Source: Aquincola tertiaricarbonis
Lineage (GTDB): Bacteria > Pseudomonadota > Gammaproteobacteria > Burkholderiales > Burkholderiaceae_C
Assembly (NCBI RefSeq): GCF_023573145.1
Contig: NZ_CP097635.1
Coordinates: 682,001-746,000, forward strand
DNA length: 64,000 bases
Direction: 5' to 3'
The position numbers were made by a program, and so were the translations under genes. Below the pieces are notes generated by a model. The model did not search any database and was not told where the DNA came from. It was given only the letters and a program-made list of their open reading frames with translations. Every line of letters starts with the position of its first letter. Position 1 is the first letter of the stretch. Shown here in pieces: positions 24,405 through 33,178 of the stretch.

Positions 24405-24776
24405 TTAGCGCAAACCCGCAGCGCGCAACGTCTTCGACGAAAGGCAGCTGGTGGGCAACGCGTGCTGCTGCCAAACGGTGCGCCCGGTATCCGACATCGC
24501 GATGAGCCGGGAGCGCCTGTCTTGGCCATCGGGCGCAGCCGTGATGTGGCCGTCGCGCTCCATCCGCGTCAGCAGCCCTGACAGGTTCTGCCGGCTCACC
24601 ATCAGGTAGCGGGCCAAGTCGCCCACGCTCATGCCCTCGCCCGCCTCGGGCCGCGACAGCGCCCCCAGCACCGCCCATTGCTGCGTCGTCAGACCGTACT
24701 GCTCCACTGCACGGCTGCCGGTCTTATGCAACATGTTGGCGCATTGATAAAGCCGGAAGAACAGGCGGTTGGCCAT
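24405..24776 (-). pseudogene. MarR-family regulator, C-terminally truncated
   Basis: 123 residues from ATG 24776 (ATG 24782 is also possible). It carries the complete winged helix: YGLTTQQWAVLGALSR, SVGDLARYLMVSRQNLSGLL, and the wing DGQDRRSRLIAMSDTGR. After QQHALPT the sequence turns into residues that do not fit a MarR dimerisation helix and stops about 25 residues early. A frameshift or deletion near 24455 is likely. MarR proteins dimerise through that lost helix, so the product is probably inactive. Confidence 0.65.
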
Positions 24777-24933
24777 CTCCATGCGCGCCGGGTTGGCGTT
24801 CTCCTGATGGGCCAGGCGCTGATGGCCGCATCCTGGGGGGTGCCTCGGTCCCAGCTGCGGCACGCTGGCTTCAAAGCTGCGCGCTGCGCTGATCGGCCCC
24901 CACTTTCGTCGCCGACCGTGTCCGGTCGATGGT

Positions 24934-25813
24934 AGCCAGACTGGCCAAAGCGGTCGCTGTTCAGTCCGATCGACCTGCAGGAACTGCGTGAGCGTGGTGC
25001 GGCCAACGAGGAGGAGGCGCTGCGGCTGGCATTGCATGCGCGCATCAACGCGCTGGGCATCGGTGCGCAAGGCCTGGGCGGCCTGTCCACCGTGCTGGAC
25101 GTGAAGCTGAAGACCGCGCCGTGCCATGCGGCCATGCTGCCGGTGGCGCTGGTGCCCAACTGCGCCGCCACCCGCTGGCTGCGCCTCTCGCTGGATGGCC
25201 ATGGGCCGGCACCGCTGCCGGTGTGGCCTGAAGGCCTGTGGGACGGCATCCCTGAGCGTGCAGACCCACCCGACGCCCTGGCAGTGGACCTGACCCAGCT
25301 CGACAAGTCCGCCATCGGCCGCTGGCGCGTGGGCCAGACGTTGCTGTTGTCGGGCCCGGTGCTCACCGCCCGCGACGCCGCCCACAAGCGGCTGGTGGAC
25401 CTGCTGGCGCGGGCAGAGCCGCTGCCGATCTCATTGCAGGGCCGGGTGGTGTACTACGTGGGACCGGTAGATGCGGTGGGCGACGAAGCCGTGGGCCCGG
25501 CGGGGCCTACCACCGCCACCCGCATGGACAAGTTCGTCGAGCCGCTGTTGGCGCACACCGGCTTGCTGGCCATGATCGGCAAAGCCGAACGCGGGACCGA
25601 AGCGATCGCGTCCATCTGCCGCCACGGATCCGCTACCTCGCGGCCACGGGCGGTGCGGCATATCTGCTGTCGCGGTCCATTCGCAGCGCACGCGTCGTAG
25701 CGTTCGAGGACCTGGGCATGGAGGCCATTCATGAGTTTGTGCTCGACCGGTTTCCGGTGACGGTGGCGGTCACCGCACAAGGCCTCTCGATCCACCCCGT
25801 GCCGCCGTTGTAA
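24934..25813 (+). pseudogene. fumA: Class I fumarate hydratase fragment, N-terminally truncated and frameshifted
   Basis: From just after a TAG at about 24931 the frame reads IDLQELRERGAANEEEALRL, INALGIGAQGLGGLSTVLDVKL, PVALVPNCAATRW and ATRMDKFVEPLLAHTGLLAM, all typical of the C-terminal half of FumA-type iron-sulphur fumarases. A frameshift at about 25620 moves the reading to GGAAYLLSRSIRSARVVAFEDLG, then MEAIHEFVLDRFPVTVAV, ending at TAA 25811-25813. The N-terminal iron-sulphur half is absent, so the gene is dead. Confidence 0.85.
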
Positions 25814-25840
25814 GGCCCGATCTCGCCCTGCCTGGCGCGT

Positions 25841-26815
25841 CTACACAAGCTCCGACGCGTCGGTAAGGCCGGCGGCCTTGCGGGCAAGCGCGCGCAGCTC
25901 AGCGGCCGCGAAACTGAAGTCGGTACTGTCCTTCAGCCGTTGCACGGCGAGATCGATGAATCTGCGCACGCGGCCGGGTAGGTTCCGGCGCTGAGCATAG
26001 TAAAGGTAGAAGCCCATGCGCTCGCTGACATGTGCTGTCAGCAAAGGCACCAAGGCACCGGCGCGCAGGGGCACGGCCGCATTGATGCTGTCCACCTGCC
26101 CGATGCCCAGCCCCCCGGCCACGGCGAGCATCTCGGCATCGGGGTCGCTGCAGCACAGCACCGGGTGCATCGGCTGGAAGACGATTTCGCCCTTGACGTC
26201 GAACTCCCACGGCACGGGGCGGCCGGTACCGGGCTGCCGGTAGCCGGTGCAGCGGTGCATGAGCAGCTGCGGCAGCCGCCTGGGTGTGCCGTGCCGCGCC
26301 AAGTAGGCCGGCGCAGCGCACACGATCTGCTGGATGGCGAACAGCCGCCGTGCGATCACCTGCGCGTTGGGGGGATTGCCGGCGCGAAAGCCGACGTCGA
26401 TGCGCTCGGCGATGGTGTCGGTGGCGCGGTCTTCCAATAACAGGTCGATCTCGATGCCCGGATGCTGCTGCGCGAAGTCCACCACCAGCGGCAGCAGCAC
26501 CTTGCGCCCGGCCGAGCCACCGGCACTGATCCGGATCAGGCCCTCGTCGTCGCCCACCGCGCTGCGTGCCCGGCTCACTGCGGCGGCCACACCTTCCAGG
26601 CTGCTGCGCACGTCGTTGAACAGGCGCTCACCTTCCTCTGTGAGCGTGATCTTGCGGGTGGTGCGGTGGAAGAGCCGCACGCCCAGGTGCTGCTCCAACG
26701 CCCGGATGGCCTTGCTCACGGCTTGCGGCGTGCTGCCCTGGGCCAGGGCCGCGCGGTGGAAGCTGCCCACTTCGGCAGCACGAACGAAGGTGGTGATGGC
26801 TTTGAGTTCATCCAA
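25841..26815 (-). CDS. LysR-family transcriptional regulator
   Basis: 324 residues. An N-terminal winged helix-turn-helix (FVRAAEVGSFHRAALAQGST, then VSKAIRALEQHLGVRLFHRT) is followed by a substrate-binding LTTR domain from about residue 90. The start is TTG at 26815, supported by a GGAGA site at the right distance and by the family-typical first residues DELKAITTFV. It is intact. It faces a 21-codon SDR stub at 26976, probably the remainder of the oxidoreductase it once regulated. Confidence 0.93.
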   Translation of the reverse strand: MDELKAITTFVRAAEVGSFHRAALAQGSTPQAVSKAIRALEQHLGVRLFHRTTRKITLTEEGERLFNDVRSSLEGVAAAVSRARSAVGDDEGLIRISAGGSAGRKVLLPLVVDFAQQHPGIEIDLLLEDRATDTIAERIDVGFRAGNPPNAQVIARRLFAIQQIVCAAPAYLARHGTPRRLPQLLMHRCTGYRQPGTGRPVPWEFDVKGEIVFQPMHPVLCCSDPDAEMLAVAGGLGIGQVDSINAAVPLRAGALVPLLTAHVSERMGFYLYYAQRRNLPGRVRRFIDLAVQRLKDSTDFSFAAAELRALARKAAGLTDASELV

Positions 26816-26975
26816 CTGGCGTCTCCGAGCGACCCCACCAGGATGCCATCAAAACGACTGGATTCACAACCGACGGTTGCCAGTGTTGTTGCCGTTGATG
26901 ACCTACCGCGGACAAGGGCCGGAGCCTAGAGTTCCTTGCGTGCCCCTTGACTCCAATCACCGAAAGGAACCCAAC

Positions 26976-27041
26976 ATGTCCTCCACCCAAGAGCTGGCCG
27001 GCCGCGTGGCCGTCATCACCGGTGCCCGACGTACCAGCTAG
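26976..27041 (+). pseudogene. Short-chain dehydrogenase stub (first 21 codons)
   Basis: A good ribosome site (GAAAGGAACCC) leads into ATG and the sequence MSSTQELAGRVAVITGARR, the start of an SDR up to the first Gly of the cofactor loop, then a stop after two more codons. Nothing further of the gene follows. The remaining 300 bases up to the cupin gene show no coding pattern. It was probably the divergent target of the LysR gene. Confidence 0.6.
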
Positions 27042-27338
27042 GCCGAGGGTCGGAGACGCCGCGTTGCCTTCAAGCTCCTCCGCCCCAGGCGAACACAGCA
27101 GCACCTTCAGGCCGCTCCCGGTTCGTCCTGGAAGTCGTGAGACTCCATGCTAAGTCCCGATACTTCTTGCGAAGGCGCGCAAGCTTTCGACAGGGAGTTT
27201 GCGCCAGGTGTCCCTACTATTCCTTGCGGACATCCTGTAGCGCCGTCAAGGCAGTTCCAGGGGGTCTGCCAAGGAGGCGCCGGCCGGCGCCGAGCGACAA
27301 ATCCACGGCACAGCCTGGAACACTACTGGAGACAAACC

Positions 27339-27701
27339 ATGAGAAACACGACGGAAATGGCATCCGAACCCGGAGTCGGAAGCCGCAAGCTGTTCGAGAA
27401 CGACAAGGTCATCGTCTGGGACTTCGTGCTTCCCGCAGGCGCGGAGACGCCCGTCCACACCCATGATCACTCCTACATGTGGTTCGCGGTGCAAGGCGCT
27501 CCCCTGCAGATCTACGACGAGCATGGCAACGACGTGGGCCTGTTCCCGGTACCGACGAACGGGATCTTCGAGCTCAAGGTCCAGGACGGAACCATTGAGG
27601 TCATGTCCGAGATCGGCAAGGGCGTGAAGGTGCCGGCCAAGCACAAGGCCAAGAACGTCGGCAAGGAAGACTATCGCGAGATCCTGGTCGAGTGGAAATA
27701 G
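27339..27701 (+). CDS. Small cupin-domain protein
   Basis: 120 residues forming a single cupin barrel. The metal-binding motif appears as ETPVHTHDHSYMWF (residues about 33-46), giving two or three His, with the second motif toward the end (VPAKHKAKNVG). The ATG at 27339 is chosen because it starts the fold; ATG 27357 is possible. Such small cupins are often isomerases, dioxygenases or sensors of carboxylates. It converges on the AraC gene at 27764. Its substrate is not deducible. Confidence 0.75.
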   Translation: MRNTTEMASEPGVGSRKLFENDKVIVWDFVLPAGAETPVHTHDHSYMWFAVQGAPLQIYDEHGNDVGLFPVPTNGIFELKVQDGTIEVMSEIGKGVKVPAKHKAKNVGKEDYREILVEWK

Positions 27702-27746
27702 GCCGCCGGTAACGACCCTTCGCCGCTGGTCGATCTGGCCGGCGGC
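27702..27746. terminator. Possible bidirectional hairpin between cupin and AraC genes
   Basis: GCCGCCGG at 27702-27709 pairs with CCGGCGGC at 27739-27746 around a 29-base loop, between two convergent genes. No T-run is present, so termination efficiency is doubtful. Confidence 0.3.
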
Positions 27747-27763
27747 GAGGCGGGGCGTTCCGC

Positions 27764-28603
27764 TCACATGACCTCGAGGATCTTGCGGTACTTGCTCGGG
27801 GCGAACCCCTGCATGCCGGCGAAGAAGCGCGTGAAGTTGCCCGCGCTATCGAAGCCGAGGTCGAAGGCGATGTCCTGCAGCTTCACGTCACTCTGCGTGA
27901 GGCTGCGCAGGCCCGACTCCATCTTGAGCATGCTCAGGAATATGGCCGGCGACATCCCGGTCGACTTCTTGAACAGCCGAAAGAACTGGGGCCGCGACAG
28001 CCCGGCCGCCGACGCCATCGCTTCCGGACTGGTGCTCGCATCGCCGGCGCTCAGAATGTGTTTGACGAGCCTCCTGATGCGTGCGTCGAAGTCAAGTTCG
28101 CCATAATCGCCCCCGAAATGAAGCAGGTTGCGCGGTGGCGAGATCGTCAGGACCTCGCAGAAAACCGCAGCAATCAGCGCCTCCATCTCGCGCGTGCGCG
28201 GCGGAACGTGCTGGGTCAAGGCATCGACCACGTCGTCCCGTGTCCGGGCCAGCCGCAGCGTCAAGGTCTCGACCGGCCGCGCGAAGAACTTCGGGTGCGC
28301 GCTGTGCGCGAAGCGTCGGTCCAGCTCCTTCAGCCATTGCGGCTGGAGGTAGAACGCGAGCAGGACGGTGTTCTCCTTCGTCTCGCGGTGGTTGTAGAAG
28401 TGCGGCTCCCAGGCGTTGATCATCAGCGCGCTCTGCGCCGTGACCGGATACTCCCTGCGGTTGATTCCGAACTGGATGTCGGCTCCGCCGATCTTGAAGA
28501 CGATGTGGCAGTCCCGGTGCGCGTGCAGCACCATCGAGTGGTCGAGTCGGACGAGCACGACGCGTCCGAAGGGGCCGTGGATGATGCGTAGCGGGTCGGA
28601 CAT
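27764..28603 (-). CDS. AraC-family transcriptional regulator (paralogue of 63106-63993)
   Basis: 279 residues. The N-terminal cupin-like sensor includes FGRVVLVRLD and HAHRDCHIVFKIGGAD (residues 12-40), INAWEPHFYNH and LAFYLQPQWLKEL. The C-terminal pair of helix-turn-helix motifs is clear (AAGLSRPQFFRLFKKSTG; DIAFDLGFDSAGNFTRFF). The sensor is closely similar to the AraC protein upstream of the hmf operon, so both probably bind related carboxylates. It lies 44 bases after the GntR gene on the same strand. Confidence 0.93.
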   Translation of the reverse strand: MSDPLRIIHGPFGRVVLVRLDHSMVLHAHRDCHIVFKIGGADIQFGINRREYPVTAQSALMINAWEPHFYNHRETKENTVLLAFYLQPQWLKELDRRFAHSAHPKFFARPVETLTLRLARTRDDVVDALTQHVPPRTREMEALIAAVFCEVLTISPPRNLLHFGGDYGELDFDARIRRLVKHILSAGDASTSPEAMASAAGLSRPQFFRLFKKSTGMSPAIFLSMLKMESGLRSLTQSDVKLQDIAFDLGFDSAGNFTRFFAGMQGFAPSKYRKILEVM

Positions 28604-28647
28604 TAGAACTCCTTCATGCGAGCCCGGCCTGCCTCACGAGGCCCGGC

Positions 28648-29430
28648 CTACGCGGCAAGCTGCTCTTGCGAGCGCTGGGCGGCCTGCTCCACGACCTGCA
28701 AGGATTCGGCGCCGTCGGCCAGGAAGAAGCGCGCGACCATCTCCTTGGTGATTTCGATCGCCCTCTTCAGGCTGATGTCGATGTGCTCCGAAAGCACTTG
28801 AAGCGCCTCCTCCGTCTTGCGCTGCGCGATCAGGTCGATCACTTCCAGGTGGGCGTTGAAGGCCTGCAGGTTCCACGACGACAGTTGCTCGATGTCGACG
28901 TGGCGCGCCACGTGGGTGCGTCGCGTGACGATGTCGATGAAGGAGGTGAGCTCCTTGTTCCGGGACAGGGCCACGAGGCGGCGGTGGAACTCCTCGTCCG
29001 CCAGCACCAGGTCGGCCGTGGCCAGCTGGTCGGAGCGCCGCATCACATCCACCCAGTACGCCCTCACCGCCGCGATTTCCTCGTCCGGGGCGCGCTGGAC
29101 GGCCAGCAGGACGGCCTGCCGCTCCAGCGCGATGCGGACCTGATAAAGGTCGAACACCTCGTTGACGCTGATGGCCTTGCGGTAAAAGCCCTTGTTCATG
29201 ACGAACTCGAGCAGCCCCTCGGCCACCAAGCGGTTCAGGGCTTCCCGCAGCGTTGCGCGAGCGACGCCGAGTTGCGCGCCGAGTAACTTTTCGTTGATCC
29301 GCGCGCCCGGCTTGAACTCATATCGCATCGCCCGGTCACGCAGCTCGAGGTACAGGCGCTCGACGTTGCTCTCGTCGCGAGGTACGGAGGGCTTGGCGGC
29401 TGCCTTGCGGGGGGATCTAGTGGACTTCAT
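28648..29430 (-). CDS. GntR-family regulator with FCD domain
   Basis: 260 residues. The winged helix spans about 25-90 (FKPGARINEKLLGAQLGVAR, TLREALNRLVAEGLLE). The FCD sensor domain follows, with metal-binding residues in DEEFHRRLVALSRN and in NAHLEVIDLIAQR. FadR/VanR-type regulators respond to organic acids and usually repress a divergent catabolic gene. Here the divergent gene is the large IOR-type enzyme at 29643, and two palindromes lie between them. Confidence 0.93.
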   Translation of the reverse strand: MKSTRSPRKAAAKPSVPRDESNVERLYLELRDRAMRYEFKPGARINEKLLGAQLGVARATLREALNRLVAEGLLEFVMNKGFYRKAISVNEVFDLYQVRIALERQAVLLAVQRAPDEEIAAVRAYWVDVMRRSDQLATADLVLADEEFHRRLVALSRNKELTSFIDIVTRRTHVARHVDIEQLSSWNLQAFNAHLEVIDLIAQRKTEEALQVLSEHIDISLKRAIEITKEMVARFFLADGAESLQVVEQAAQRSQEQLAA

Positions 29431-29475
29431 GTGCGCGACAGCTTTCCTGATTCACCGCTTCGCACAGCCGGCCGG

Positions 29476-29491
29476 CAAGTGTCGTCACTTG
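29476..29491. promoter_or_regulatory. Palindromic operator 1, likely for the GntR regulator
   Basis: CAAGTGTCGTCACTTG is a perfect 6-bp arm palindrome with a 4-base spacer, 46 bases upstream of the GntR start. Its core AAGTGTCGnCACTT is repeated at 29603-29616. Confidence 0.6.
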
Positions 29492-29602
29492 TGAAAACAC
29501 CCGGTTATACGGATCTCGGACGCAGCCCTCAACTTGGTAGTTTCCCTAGCTTCCGGCAAGCAGGGAATCTGTGATTCTCCGCGGCCTTACAGCGTTCGAC
29601 AA

Positions 29603-29616
29603 AAGTGTCGGCACTT
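29603..29616. promoter_or_regulatory. Palindromic operator 2, upstream of the IOR-type gene
   Basis: AAGTGTCGGCACTT repeats the operator 1 core with a single central base change. It lies 27 bases before the ATG of the large enzyme, where binding would block transcription or early elongation. The two sites are 126 bases apart centre to centre, about 12 helical turns, which would allow looping. Confidence 0.6.
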
Positions 29617-29642
29617 GGTTCGACACCACTTCCAGGATCGCC

Positions 29643-32600
29643 ATGCAAAACCGCGCAGTCAGCCTCGACGACAAGTACACGCTCCGCCAGGGCCGGGTTT
29701 TCATCACCGGAACGCAAGCCCTGGTGCGCCTGCCGATGACGCAGCACATGCGTGATCAGGCGCAGGGGCTGAGTACGGCCGGCTACGTCACAGGCTATCG
29801 CGGGTCGCCGTTGGGCACACTCGACGAGCAGCTCGGCAAGGCGTCCAAGGCCTTGGCTGTCCACGACGTCGTGTTCGTCCCCGGAGTCAACGAAGACCTC
29901 GCTGCCACCGCTGTCTGGGGATCGCAGCAGGCCGAGGCGGCCGGGGAGGGAAAGTACGACGGCGTCTTTGCCATGTGGTACGGAAAGGGCCCGGGCGTCG
30001 ACCGCACCGGGGACGCCTTCAGGCACGGCAATCTCGCGGGCTCGTCCAGGCATGGCGGCGTCCTCGTCCTCATGGGCGACGATCACACCTGCGAATCCTC
30101 CACGACCTGCCACCAGAGCGAGTTCGCGATGGTGGACGCCATGATTCCCGTCCTAAGTCCCGCCGGCGTGCAGGAAATCCTGGACTTCGGTCTGATCGGC
30201 TGGGCCCTGTCGCGCTACAGCGGGTGCTGGGTCGGCATGAAGTGCGTCAAGGACACCGTGGAAGCGACGGCCTCCATCGACGTCGACGTCGACCGGGTCC
30301 GCATCGTCCTGCCCGAAGGCGTGGAATTGCCCGCGGACGGCCTGAACCTTCGCCAGCCGGATACACCCCACGCCCAGGAGGCGAGGCTGCACCGCCACAA
30401 GCTGGACGCAGTGAAGGCATTTGCCCGCGCCAACGGCATCGACCGGGTGGTCGTGGATGGAGACCGGGCGATGCTGGGCATCATCACGCACGGCAAGAGC
30501 TACCTCGACGTGCTGCAGGCCCTGCACGACCTGGACCTCACGGAGGAGCAGGCAGGCGAGCTCGGGCTCCGCATCTACAAGGTCGGCATGACTTGGCCCC
30601 TGGAACCCGCGGGCGCAGCGCGTTTTGCCGACGGCCTGCAGAAGGTCATGGTCGTGGAGGAAAAGCGCAGCCTCCTGGAGTCCCAGCTCAAGGAGCAGCT
30701 CTATGGAAAGGCCGGTGCGCCCGCGGTCATCGGCAAGCTCGACGAGGAGGGCAGGAGCCTGTTCCAGCCGGAGATGGCGCTCGATTCCAATCAGATCGCC
30801 CTCGCCATCGGCGAGCGGCTCCTGCACCTCCACGACGGTGGCCTCGAAGCCTTGCGCCGGCGCGTCGACGAGATCCGCGCCCTGCGCGCTCCCAAGGGCG
30901 TGATCGACATCCTGTCCCGCAGCTTCTACTTCTGCAGTGGCTGCCCGCACAGCTCGTCCACAGTGCTGCCCGAAGGAAGCAAGGCCTATGCAGGCATCGG
31001 CTGCAGCTGGATGGCCCAGGCGATGGACCGTTCCACCACCGGCTACACGCAGATGGGCGCCGAGGGCATGTCCTGGGTCGGCGAGGCTCCGTTCTCGAAG
31101 CGGAAGCACATGTTCCAGAACATCGGCGACGGAACCTACTTCCACTCGGGGCTGCTGGCCATCCGGGCCGCCGTCGCGGCGAAGACCAACATCACCTACA
31201 AGATCCTGTTCAACGACGCGGTCGCGATGACGGGAGGCCAGCGGCACGATGGCGTCCTGGACGTTCCCACCATCGCGAACCAGGTCCACGCCGAGGGCGT
31301 CAAGCGCATCGTGGTCGTCAGCGACGAACCGGGAAAGTACCCCGCGGCAATCCGCTGGCCTGCGGGCCTGACGGTCCACCACCGGGACGAGATCAACGCG
31401 ATCCAGGAGGAGTTGCGGCAGATCGAAGGGACGACGGCGCTGATCTACGACCAGACCTGCGCCGCCGAGAAGCGTCGCCGGCGCAAGCGCGGCCAGTTCC
31501 CTGATCCGGCCAAGCGCCTGCTGATCAACGACCTGGTGTGCGAAGGGTGTGGCGACTGCGGCGCGAAGTCCAACTGCATTTCGCTGCAACCGCTGGAGAA
31601 TGAGCTGGGTCGCAAGCGCACCATCGACCAGTCCTCCTGCAACAAGGACTACTCCTGCGTGAAGGGATTCTGTCCCAGCTTCGTCACCGTACTCGGCGGC
31701 TCGCTGCGCAAGCCCGCCCGCGCCAGCGACACGGGCGGCCCGTTCGTGGCGCTCCCGGAGCCGGAACTGCCGTCCCTGGACGAAGGCGTCTACAGCATCC
31801 TCGTCACGGGCATGGGTGGCACGGGCGTGGTCACTGTCGGGGCGATCCTGGGGATGGCTGCCCACCTGCAGGGACTGGGCTGCGGCATCCTGGACATGGC
31901 CGGTCTCGCCCAGAAGGGCGGATCGGTCTGGAGCCACCTGCGCTTCGGCGAATCGCCCGAGGCCATCAAGACCATCCGCATCGCGGCGGGTGGAGCGAAC
32001 CTGGTGCTCGGCTGCGACATGATCGTTGCCGGCAACTCGAAGACGCTGGCCGCTGCGCGCCAGGGACGCACGCAAATGGTCGTCAACACCCAGGAAACGA
32101 TGCCGGGCGAGTTCTCCCGGAAGGCCGACATGCAGTACCCGCGCGGTAGCCTCCAGCGCAACATCGTGGACACGGTAGGCGCCGAGGCCGCGCACTTCGT
32201 GGAGGCGGGCCGCATCGCCACTGCGCTGCTGGGGGACAGCATTGCCGCCAACATGTTCATGCTGGGCTTCGCCTACCAGCGGGGCCTCATCCCCGTCAGC
32301 GCCGACGCGATCGAGCAGGCCATCGAACTCAATGGCGCGCAGCAGCAGATGAACCGCGACGCTTTCCTGTGGGGCCGCCGGACGGTGGTGGACCCCAACG
32401 CGGTCGAGCGCACGTTGTCGACGATGCAGGCGACGGAGTCCGCAAGCCTCGCGCCCGCGATCATCGAGGACCTGGACGAGGCCATCGCCTGGCGCAAGCG
32501 CTTCCTGGTGGACTACCAGGACGAGGCTTATGCCAGGCAGTACGTCGATTTCGTGGAACACGTGCGCTCCGTCGAGCGCAGCAGCTTCCCCGGGCGCAGC

Positions 32601-33140
32601 GAGCTCACGCGCGCGGTGGCGAAGTACTGGTTCAAGCTGATGGCGATCAAGGACGAGTACGAGGTGGCTCGCCTCTATACCGACACGGGCTTCCTGCAGC
32701 GCGTGGAGCGCCAGTTCGAAGGCGACTTCAAGCTGGTGTTCAACCTGGCTCCCCCCATGCTCTCGAAGCGGGACCCGGCGACGGGCGAGCCGCGCAAGCG
32801 CGAGTTCGGGCAATGGATCCTCCCTGCGTTCCGGCTGCTGGCAAGACTGCGCTTCCTGCGGGGAACGGCGTTCGACGTTTTCGGCCGCACGCAGGAGCGC
32901 CGCATGGAGCGGGCGCTGATGGCGCAGTACAAGTCCAACATCGAGCAGGCCCTGGCGGTCCTCGTGTCTACACGGGAGCCCGGCCACTACGAAACGGCCG
33001 TCAAGCTGGCCGCATTGCCCGAATCCATCCGCGGCTATGGACACGTGCGGGCACGCAGCGTCGAGGCGGCCCGCCAGCAGGAGCAGGGCCTGCTCGAAGC
33101 ACTGCAGCGTCGGGTGATCGCCTTGAAGAAGGCAGCCTGA
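29643..33140 (+). CDS. Indolepyruvate ferredoxin oxidoreductase-type enzyme (fused alpha/beta/gamma)
   Basis: 1165 residues. The N-terminal pyruvate-ferredoxin-like pyrimidine domain (YVTGYRGSPLGTLDEQL) is followed by a thiamine-diphosphate binding domain (about 400-600, with CSGCPHSSS and IGCSWMAQAMD). A Cys-rich iron-sulphur region is at 633-685 (CEGCGDCGAKSNC, CNKDYSCVKGFCPSF). A gamma domain runs from about 718 (VTGMGGTGVVTVGAIL). A C-terminal extension of unknown role ends the protein. The family oxidatively decarboxylates aryl 2-oxo acids such as indolepyruvate to acyl-CoA with ferredoxin. The start at ATG 29643 is an estimate; ATG is preceded by AGGATCGCC. Confidence 0.9.
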   Translation: MQNRAVSLDDKYTLRQGRVFITGTQALVRLPMTQHMRDQAQGLSTAGYVTGYRGSPLGTLDEQLGKASKALAVHDVVFVPGVNEDLAATAVWGSQQAEAAGEGKYDGVFAMWYGKGPGVDRTGDAFRHGNLAGSSRHGGVLVLMGDDHTCESSTTCHQSEFAMVDAMIPVLSPAGVQEILDFGLIGWALSRYSGCWVGMKCVKDTVEATASIDVDVDRVRIVLPEGVELPADGLNLRQPDTPHAQEARLHRHKLDAVKAFARANGIDRVVVDGDRAMLGIITHGKSYLDVLQALHDLDLTEEQAGELGLRIYKVGMTWPLEPAGAARFADGLQKVMVVEEKRSLLESQLKEQLYGKAGAPAVIGKLDEEGRSLFQPEMALDSNQIALAIGERLLHLHDGGLEALRRRVDEIRALRAPKGVIDILSRSFYFCSGCPHSSSTVLPEGSKAYAGIGCSWMAQAMDRSTTGYTQMGAEGMSWVGEAPFSKRKHMFQNIGDGTYFHSGLLAIRAAVAAKTNITYKILFNDAVAMTGGQRHDGVLDVPTIANQVHAEGVKRIVVVSDEPGKYPAAIRWPAGLTVHHRDEINAIQEELRQIEGTTALIYDQTCAAEKRRRRKRGQFPDPAKRLLINDLVCEGCGDCGAKSNCISLQPLENELGRKRTIDQSSCNKDYSCVKGFCPSFVTVLGGSLRKPARASDTGGPFVALPEPELPSLDEGVYSILVTGMGGTGVVTVGAILGMAAHLQGLGCGILDMAGLAQKGGSVWSHLRFGESPEAIKTIRIAAGGANLVLGCDMIVAGNSKTLAAARQGRTQMVVNTQETMPGEFSRKADMQYPRGSLQRNIVDTVGAEAAHFVEAGRIATALLGDSIAANMFMLGFAYQRGLIPVSADAIEQAIELNGAQQQMNRDAFLWGRRTVVDPNAVERTLSTMQATESASLAPAIIEDLDEAIAWRKRFLVDYQDEAYARQYVDFVEHVRSVERSSFPGRSELTRAVAKYWFKLMAIKDEYEVARLYTDTGFLQRVERQFEGDFKLVFNLAPPMLSKRDPATGEPRKREFGQWILPAFRLLARLRFLRGTAFDVFGRTQERRMERALMAQYKSNIEQALAVLVSTREPGHYETAVKLAALPESIRGYGHVRARSVEAARQQEQGLLEALQRRVIALKKAA

Positions 33141-33153
33141 GGCGGCGGCAGCC

Positions 33154-33172
33154 GGCGGGCGCGGCGCCCGCC
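33154..33172. terminator. Bidirectional terminator hairpin between convergent operons
   Basis: GGCGGGC at 33154-33160 pairs with GCCCGCC at 33166-33172 around a 5-base loop. It lies between the convergent IOR gene and the phosphotransferase gene. There is no clear T-run. Confidence 0.45.
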
Positions 33173-33178
33173 CGTGCC

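Noticed and set aside
27042..27338. Extension of the cupin gene to an earlier start
   Set aside because: The frame is open to 27147, but the upstream residues are Pro/Arg-rich without structure, while the cupin fold begins after 27339.
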